A stretch of DNA of 45,312 bases. Origin: an uncultured Gammaproteobacteria bacterium. GTDB taxonomy: Bacteria > Pseudomonadota > Gammaproteobacteria > GCA-002705445 > GCA-002716945. A program made the position numbers and the translations under genes. Under the pieces are notes generated by a model, which was given only the letters and a program-made list of their open reading frames with translations, had not been told where the DNA came from and did no database searches. Positions 41,589 to 45,312 of this stretch are shown piece after piece (position 1 is the first letter of the stretch; the number at the start of each line of letters is the position of its first letter). The stretch is from NCBI GenBank assembly GCA_902628335.1, contig CACOMO010000001.1:1-45312 (forward strand). Reading direction: 5' to 3'.

Positions 41589-42264
41589 AACACTTGTTAG
41601 CATAAAAGATACCTATGAGGCTAATGTAATTAGAGATCTAGAAATCGACATAATTGACCTAAAAGAAGTATCTAATCCACCTATGGGTTTTGTCGGTCTA
41701 GAGAAAATTAAATTAATCAAAAATATTCTTCCAAATAGAGTAATTAGTGTAACAATGGGAAATAACATAAATCCTTATGAAAAAAAAATAATCAATTTAG
41801 CTAATGAAGTGGCGGCGTCTGGAGTTGATTACATGAAGGTCGGTTTATTTTCAGAGAACGAGATTAAAAACCACGGAAAATTCTTGAGAGAATTAAATTT
41901 GAAAAACTGTAGACCAGTCTGTGTTATTTTAGTCGATAATTCAGTGGATATTAATTATCTAGATTCTCTTCATGAAATCGGTTACAAGGGTGTTATGTTA
42001 GACACCATAAATAAAAAACAATCACGTGTTTTTGATCTACTATCAGAGAAAGAATGTATCTCATTTGTCAATCAATCTAAAAAACTTGGGATGACTAGTG
42101 GTATTGCTGGATCTTTGACATTGGATGATTTATCAAAAATCATGAGAATCAATCCGGATTTTATCGGATTCCGTGGACAACTTTGTAAGGAAAAATCAAA
42201 TAGATTTAATTTAGATAGAGATGCTGTGATTGAGGTGTTAAGAGCTACTCATCTTTCGTCGTAA
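41578..42264 (+). CDS. mfnB: (5-formylfuran-3-yl)methyl phosphate synthase MfnB
   Basis: MfnB (DUF556) condenses two glyceraldehyde-3-phosphates into the furan ring of methanofuran. The start at 41578 (MTPRTLVSIKD) fits the family; a TTG four codons earlier is rejected. The 228 residues form a TIM barrel. IIDLKEVSNPPMGFVGL contains lysine 29, matching the Schiff-base lysine of the archaeal enzyme; VDYMKVGLF and GVMLDTINKKQSRVFDLL carry further conserved lysines, and MTSGIAGSLTLDDL is the phosphate-binding end. It overlaps DUF447 by 11 bases and the convergent pabB by 27. It shows that methanofuran, not only methanopterin, is made. Confidence 0.9.
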   Translation: MTPRTLVSIKDTYEANVIRDLEIDIIDLKEVSNPPMGFVGLEKIKLIKNILPNRVISVTMGNNINPYEKKIINLANEVAASGVDYMKVGLFSENEIKNHGKFLRELNLKNCRPVCVILVDNSVDINYLDSLHEIGYKGVMLDTINKKQSRVFDLLSEKECISFVNQSKKLGMTSGIAGSLTLDDLSKIMRINPDFIGFRGQLCKEKSNRFNLDRDAVIEVLRATHLSS

Positions 42265-43596
42265 CGAATTTAATAATGGCTTAATTTTATCAAGTGTCTC
42301 AGAGTATTCTGATTTAACTTCTGAATCAAATGTTATTCCTCCTCCTCCCCAAAAATAGAGGTTAGAATCTACAGATAAAACTGTGCGTATAGCAATGTTG
42401 AAATCGCATTTGTAATTTCTACTGATGTATCCTATTGCTCCACAATATATGCTTCGATTATTCATCTCTAACTCATTTATAATTTGCATAGCTCTTATCT
42501 TCGGTGCACCTGTAATTGAACCACCTGGGAAACAATCACGTAGAAGTTTAAAAATATCATTTTCCTTGGAGAGCTTGCCCTTTACAGTACTTACTAAATG
42601 GTGCACATTAGCAAAAGTTTCAATCTTAAATAAATCACTTACTTCAACAGAACCAAAATCACAGTTTTTACCAAAATCATTTCTTAACAAATCTACTATC
42701 ATGAGATTTTCTGCTTTTTCTTTATCAGAATGTTTTAATTCATCTATCATTTTTAAATTATCTTTTTTGTCAGATAAAACTGGTCTAGTGCCTTTTATAG
42801 GTTTTGTCTCAACTACTTTACCATCTTGACTTATAAATCTCTCTGGAGAAAAACACATGATTTTGGCAAAAGGATAATTTAAATATGCAGAATATGGTGC
42901 TCCATAACATTGAGATAATTTCTTATAAATACCCCAGCTACTCCCCTCATAGTCGAGGGAAAATCTTTGCGAAAAATTAATTTGATAACAATCACCCTCT
43001 GTAATGTAGGATTTTATTCTTTTGAATTTCTTGGCATACTCTTCATAAGATAAATTAGATTTATAATCAGAATTAATTTTATAAGGGTATTTTTTCATGT
43101 CCTCTTTAAAAGATTCTAACTTTTCTCTTATTTTTTGAATTAATTCTGTATTATTTTGGAAGATTAATATTGTCTCTTTTTTATCATGATTAATAATCAA
43201 TGCCCAATCGTAAATACCAAAAGCTACATAAGGAATATCAAAGTCATCTGTTTTTTGATTAATGCTCTCATATAAATTTCCTTGATCATATGAGAGAAAG
43301 CCTATTGCACCACCACTAAAAGGTAAGCTATCTTCGTGCTCAAAACTACCTTTCATATAATCATGTAACAAGCTTATTGGGTCAGATGAAACAACGTTTT
43401 GGGATTGATGATCTTCTACGATAGAATTTTTCCCTCTTCCATGAATTTTAATAACAGGATCAGAAGTCATTATATCAAATCTTTGACAAGAAAACTTTTT
43501 ATGATTGCTATCGAGTAATACAGACCATTCTCTATTCTCAATTAGAGAAAAAATATCTTTTGGATTTTCAAAATACTTAAATTTAATTTTGTGCAA
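42238..43596 (-). CDS. pabB: Aminodeoxychorismate synthase component I (PabB)
   Basis: PabB turns chorismate plus ammonia into aminodeoxychorismate for p-aminobenzoate. The 452 residues hold the component I N-terminal domain and the chorismate-binding domain (from about residue 185: YITEGDCYQINFSQRF). ETKPIKGTRP carries the lysine that marks PabB; anthranilate synthase has alanine there. CFPGGSITGAPKIRAMQII and IYCGAIGYIS complete the site. No amidotransferase domain is fused and no pabA is in the window. Its place among methanopterin and methanofuran genes, overlapping the MfnF-like gene by 14 bases, suggests it feeds the arylamine part of tetrahydromethanopterin as well as folate. Confidence 0.93.
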   Translation of the reverse strand: MHKIKFKYFENPKDIFSLIENREWSVLLDSNHKKFSCQRFDIMTSDPVIKIHGRGKNSIVEDHQSQNVVSSDPISLLHDYMKGSFEHEDSLPFSGGAIGFLSYDQGNLYESINQKTDDFDIPYVAFGIYDWALIINHDKKETILIFQNNTELIQKIREKLESFKEDMKKYPYKINSDYKSNLSYEEYAKKFKRIKSYITEGDCYQINFSQRFSLDYEGSSWGIYKKLSQCYGAPYSAYLNYPFAKIMCFSPERFISQDGKVVETKPIKGTRPVLSDKKDNLKMIDELKHSDKEKAENLMIVDLLRNDFGKNCDFGSVEVSDLFKIETFANVHHLVSTVKGKLSKENDIFKLLRDCFPGGSITGAPKIRAMQIINELEMNNRSIYCGAIGYISRNYKCDFNIAIRTVLSVDSNLYFWGGGGITFDSEVKSEYSETLDKIKPLLNSLRRKMSSS

Positions 43597-44629
43597 AAAA
43601 GCTCTCCTCTTTAAGCATATTTGCTAGGAAATATGCTGGAGCGATATGACAAGGGCTAATTTTAGTTCTTGATACACTCACTCTCATAATTGAAGATAGG
43701 TCAAGGTATTCTTTATGGTTTTGAATACAGATATCCTTGATAATTTCCGCTCCAATTCCTACACCTATGATTTTAACATTTTTAATAGATAAAAAATTTT
43801 TTTTAATATGATAATCTATCGTCTTATTTAAAGTAGCTGAATGTAAATCTACAATTTCAGAAGCAGCTAAGACTAACGATTTCTTGTATTTAATCTTGTA
43901 GTCTAAACCAAAGTTTCTAGCAAACCTGACCAAACATGATTTTATATCTCTATCTTTATCATCACATGTTGTACAATAGTAATGATTCTTCGGTAGTTTT
44001 TTTGTTATCCTATAAATATCAGCTAAAGATGAAAAATTTTCTGGTATTATCTGCACCCTTGTTTTGTTAATTTGAAAAGATCTTTTAAAAATATATGGCG
44101 GTGTCCTCAGACAACCAGTATATAATAACTCTTTTGAGCTAAGACCTGAGAAATCGCTTACTCTCTTATTTATGATATTAGAATTCTTTACTAATATGAA
44201 ATCTGTAGTAGTCGAACCTAAATCTACTATAATCGCATTTTTTACCTTTTTACTCATGTATTTAGCAATCACATGCCAATTTGATGATGCAATATTCTGG
44301 GTAGATAAATTATTTTTTAAACTTATAACCCCCTTGTTTTGAGTATAGACATAAGAATTAGCAAATCTTTTAAAATAACCAAGAATTTTTCTTACACCTT
44401 CAACCCTATTCTCAAAAGAGTCACACATCTCACCTGACATAGTAATTATATTATGAACTCTGCCCTGTATTGAATAATGTTCGATTATTGTATCAATTAT
44501 CTGATCGATATTTTCTTCTCTCCATAATTCACAGATTTTTACTGAGCATGTAATTTTCGTATCAGTGATTGCACAATATTTAAGATGTGCGCCACCTATA
44601 TCCCAGCCGATAAAAACTTCTTTTTTCAT
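43583..44629 (-). CDS. MfnF-like hydantoinase/oxoprolinase-family protein (H4MPT-linked C1 pathway)
   Basis: A 348-residue ASKHA-fold protein of the group known as probable tetrahydromethanopterin-linked C1 transfer pathway protein (TIGR03123). The N-terminal phosphate loop is GWDIGGAHLKYC (D10), the second IIVDLGSTTTDFILV (D136). A cysteine pair YCTTC lies near residue 220. The archaeal homologue MfnF joins the aminomethylfuran phosphate to glutamyl-tyramine in methanofuran synthesis. The bacterial member is probably equivalent, given MfnB and an MfnD-like ligase beside it. It overlaps pabB by 14 bases and the ATP-grasp gene by four. Confidence 0.85.
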   Translation of the reverse strand: MKKEVFIGWDIGGAHLKYCAITDTKITCSVKICELWREENIDQIIDTIIEHYSIQGRVHNIITMSGEMCDSFENRVEGVRKILGYFKRFANSYVYTQNKGVISLKNNLSTQNIASSNWHVIAKYMSKKVKNAIIVDLGSTTTDFILVKNSNIINKRVSDFSGLSSKELLYTGCLRTPPYIFKRSFQINKTRVQIIPENFSSLADIYRITKKLPKNHYYCTTCDDKDRDIKSCLVRFARNFGLDYKIKYKKSLVLAASEIVDLHSATLNKTIDYHIKKNFLSIKNVKIIGVGIGAEIIKDICIQNHKEYLDLSSIMRVSVSRTKISPCHIAPAYFLANMLKEESFFAQN

Positions 44630-45312
44630 GATAGATGTATTCTCCTTGATCGCGGATTTATATACATGGATTCCATAAATTTATTTATTTGAGATAGATT
44701 TATACCAAGAGTGCTAGAGATACCAGTGAAAGATGTAGTAAGTCTTGGATTAATTTCTACAACTAAAATTCCTTTTCCAGTAATTATAATATCAATACCA
44801 ATATATCCATAGAGTCCAGGTAAGTTATTGTGAATTTTTTTAATTAAGATATAGATGTCAAGAAAATAATTATTCTTAATATTTACTTTTAAACTTCTGA
44901 GTCTAAGGTTGTTTTTTTTGACTATGATATCTTGTTCATTTAGTGTAAGTAGTTTAAATTTTGTTTTTGTAAAATATACGCACAGACTATAATCATCACC
45001 TTTTATATATGGCTGATATATCATTTTTTTACTATCTATAACATGATGTTTTGCAATTTTTTTCACGTGTGAACAGCCAATTCCATACCTGTGTTTCTCA
45101 ATAATAATCTTGTTAGAAATAAAATTGATTTGATTAGATAAATAGGAGGGTATACTAGGTATATCTGTCTTTTCACAAAAGGTTGAAAATTTATACTTAT
45201 CAGAGAGCAACTTTATAGTCTCAGGGGAAGATAGAAGCATTTTAATTTTTTCTTGTGAGAGAAATTTACTATAAGCATATAGCTCCATATTTTGTTCAGG
45301 AAGTACTGGAAG
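44626..45312 (-). CDS. ATP-grasp ligase, MfnD-like (tyramine--glutamate ligase type), N-terminus off the window
   Basis: ATP-grasp protein with KIIIEKHRYGIGCSHVKKI (lysine and flexible loop), MIYQPYIKGDDYSLCVYF, and the metal-site strand YIGIDIIITGKGILVVEINPRLTTSFTGI. The reading frame stays open to the right edge with eight codons before the first ATG (45288), and the first visible part is already inside the fold, so the true start lies beyond the window. In archaea MfnD, an ATP-grasp enzyme, joins glutamate to tyramine for methanofuran, and methylotrophs carry a homologue next to the MfnF-like gene. The lysine- and isoleucine-rich sequence is divergent, so substrate is inferred from context. 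Confidence 0.75.
   Translation of the reverse strand, partial: LPVLPEQNMELYAYSKFLSQEKIKMLLSSPETIKLLSDKYKFSTFCEKTDIPSIPSYLSNQINFISNKIIIEKHRYGIGCSHVKKIAKHHVIDSKKMIYQPYIKGDDYSLCVYFTKTKFKLLTLNEQDIIVKKNNLRLRSLKVNIKNNYFLDIYILIKKIHNNLPGLYGYIGIDIIITGKGILVVEINPRLTTSFTGISSTLGINLSQINKFMESMYINPRSRRIHLS

Noticed and set aside
1-45312. CRISPR arrays, insertion sequences, prophage genes, tRNA genes
   Set aside because: No regularly spaced direct repeats, transposase or integrase motifs, or tRNA-like cloverleaf ends were seen on either strand.

Overview
The window is a dense, AT-rich stretch (GC by eye about one third) of a Gram-negative proteobacterial chromosome, best placed in the Gammaproteobacteria in the broad sense. 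LpxC, BamD, FtsL/FtsQ, ZapD and a MurE with the meso-diaminopimelate motif DNPR indicate a diderm. The neighbourhoods aspS/yebC/ruvC, bamD next to rluD-pgeF, coaE-zapD, secA-argJ-Nudix, dciA between secA and lpxC, and rnpB upstream of mraZ all fit that class. Intergenic space is minimal: many genes overlap by 1 or 4 bases (TAATG, TGATG, ATGA), and every convergent gene pair touches or overlaps. This looks like a streamlined genome. The strain or species cannot be named from the sequence.

Layout. 1-4.5 kb, minus strand: fmdB, aspS, nadA, yebC, ruvC and the start of queE. 4.6-5.2 kb, plus strand: two small monohaem cytochromes c. 5.2-10.8 kb, minus: rluD, pgeF and an RND efflux adaptor plus pump in one overlapping string. 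10.9-14.2 kb: bamD, then nadE on the opposite strand, then a small zinc-ribbon membrane protein, a 25-residue membrane ORF, coaE and zapD. 14.2-19.0 kb, minus: secA, argJ and a Nudix/ThiE-like fusion, with dciA divergent from secA. 19.3-36.2 kb, minus: a long division and cell wall (dcw) cluster reading mraZ, J-domain gene, rsmH, ftsL, ftsZ, ftsI, murE, murF, mraY, murD, ftsW, murG, murB, ddl, ftsQ, ftsA, lpxC. 36.3-36.7 kb: RNase P RNA. 36.7-38.4 kb, minus: dusA and a methyltransferase. 38.5-45.3 kb: a tetrahydromethanopterin/methanofuran cofactor cluster.

Three things stand out. First, the dcw cluster is rearranged: ftsZ has left its usual place between ftsA and lpxC and lies between ftsL and ftsI behind the best ribosome binding site noticed in the window; murC is missing; and a 65-residue J-domain protein is coupled between mraZ and rsmH. 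Second, a clear mraZ promoter is followed by four 5-base boxes in exact 10-base phase, three of them TGG(T/G)A, which resembles an MraZ operator. Third, the right end carries a mobA-headed operon for archaeal-type C1 carriers (flavoprotein, dihydropteroate-synthase-like protein, DUF447, MfnB) facing pabB, an MfnF-like protein and an MfnD-like ATP-grasp ligase. This implies tetrahydromethanopterin-dependent C1 oxidation, i.e. a methylotrophic or formaldehyde-detoxifying lifestyle, although Fae, MtdB, Mch and Fhc genes are not within the window.
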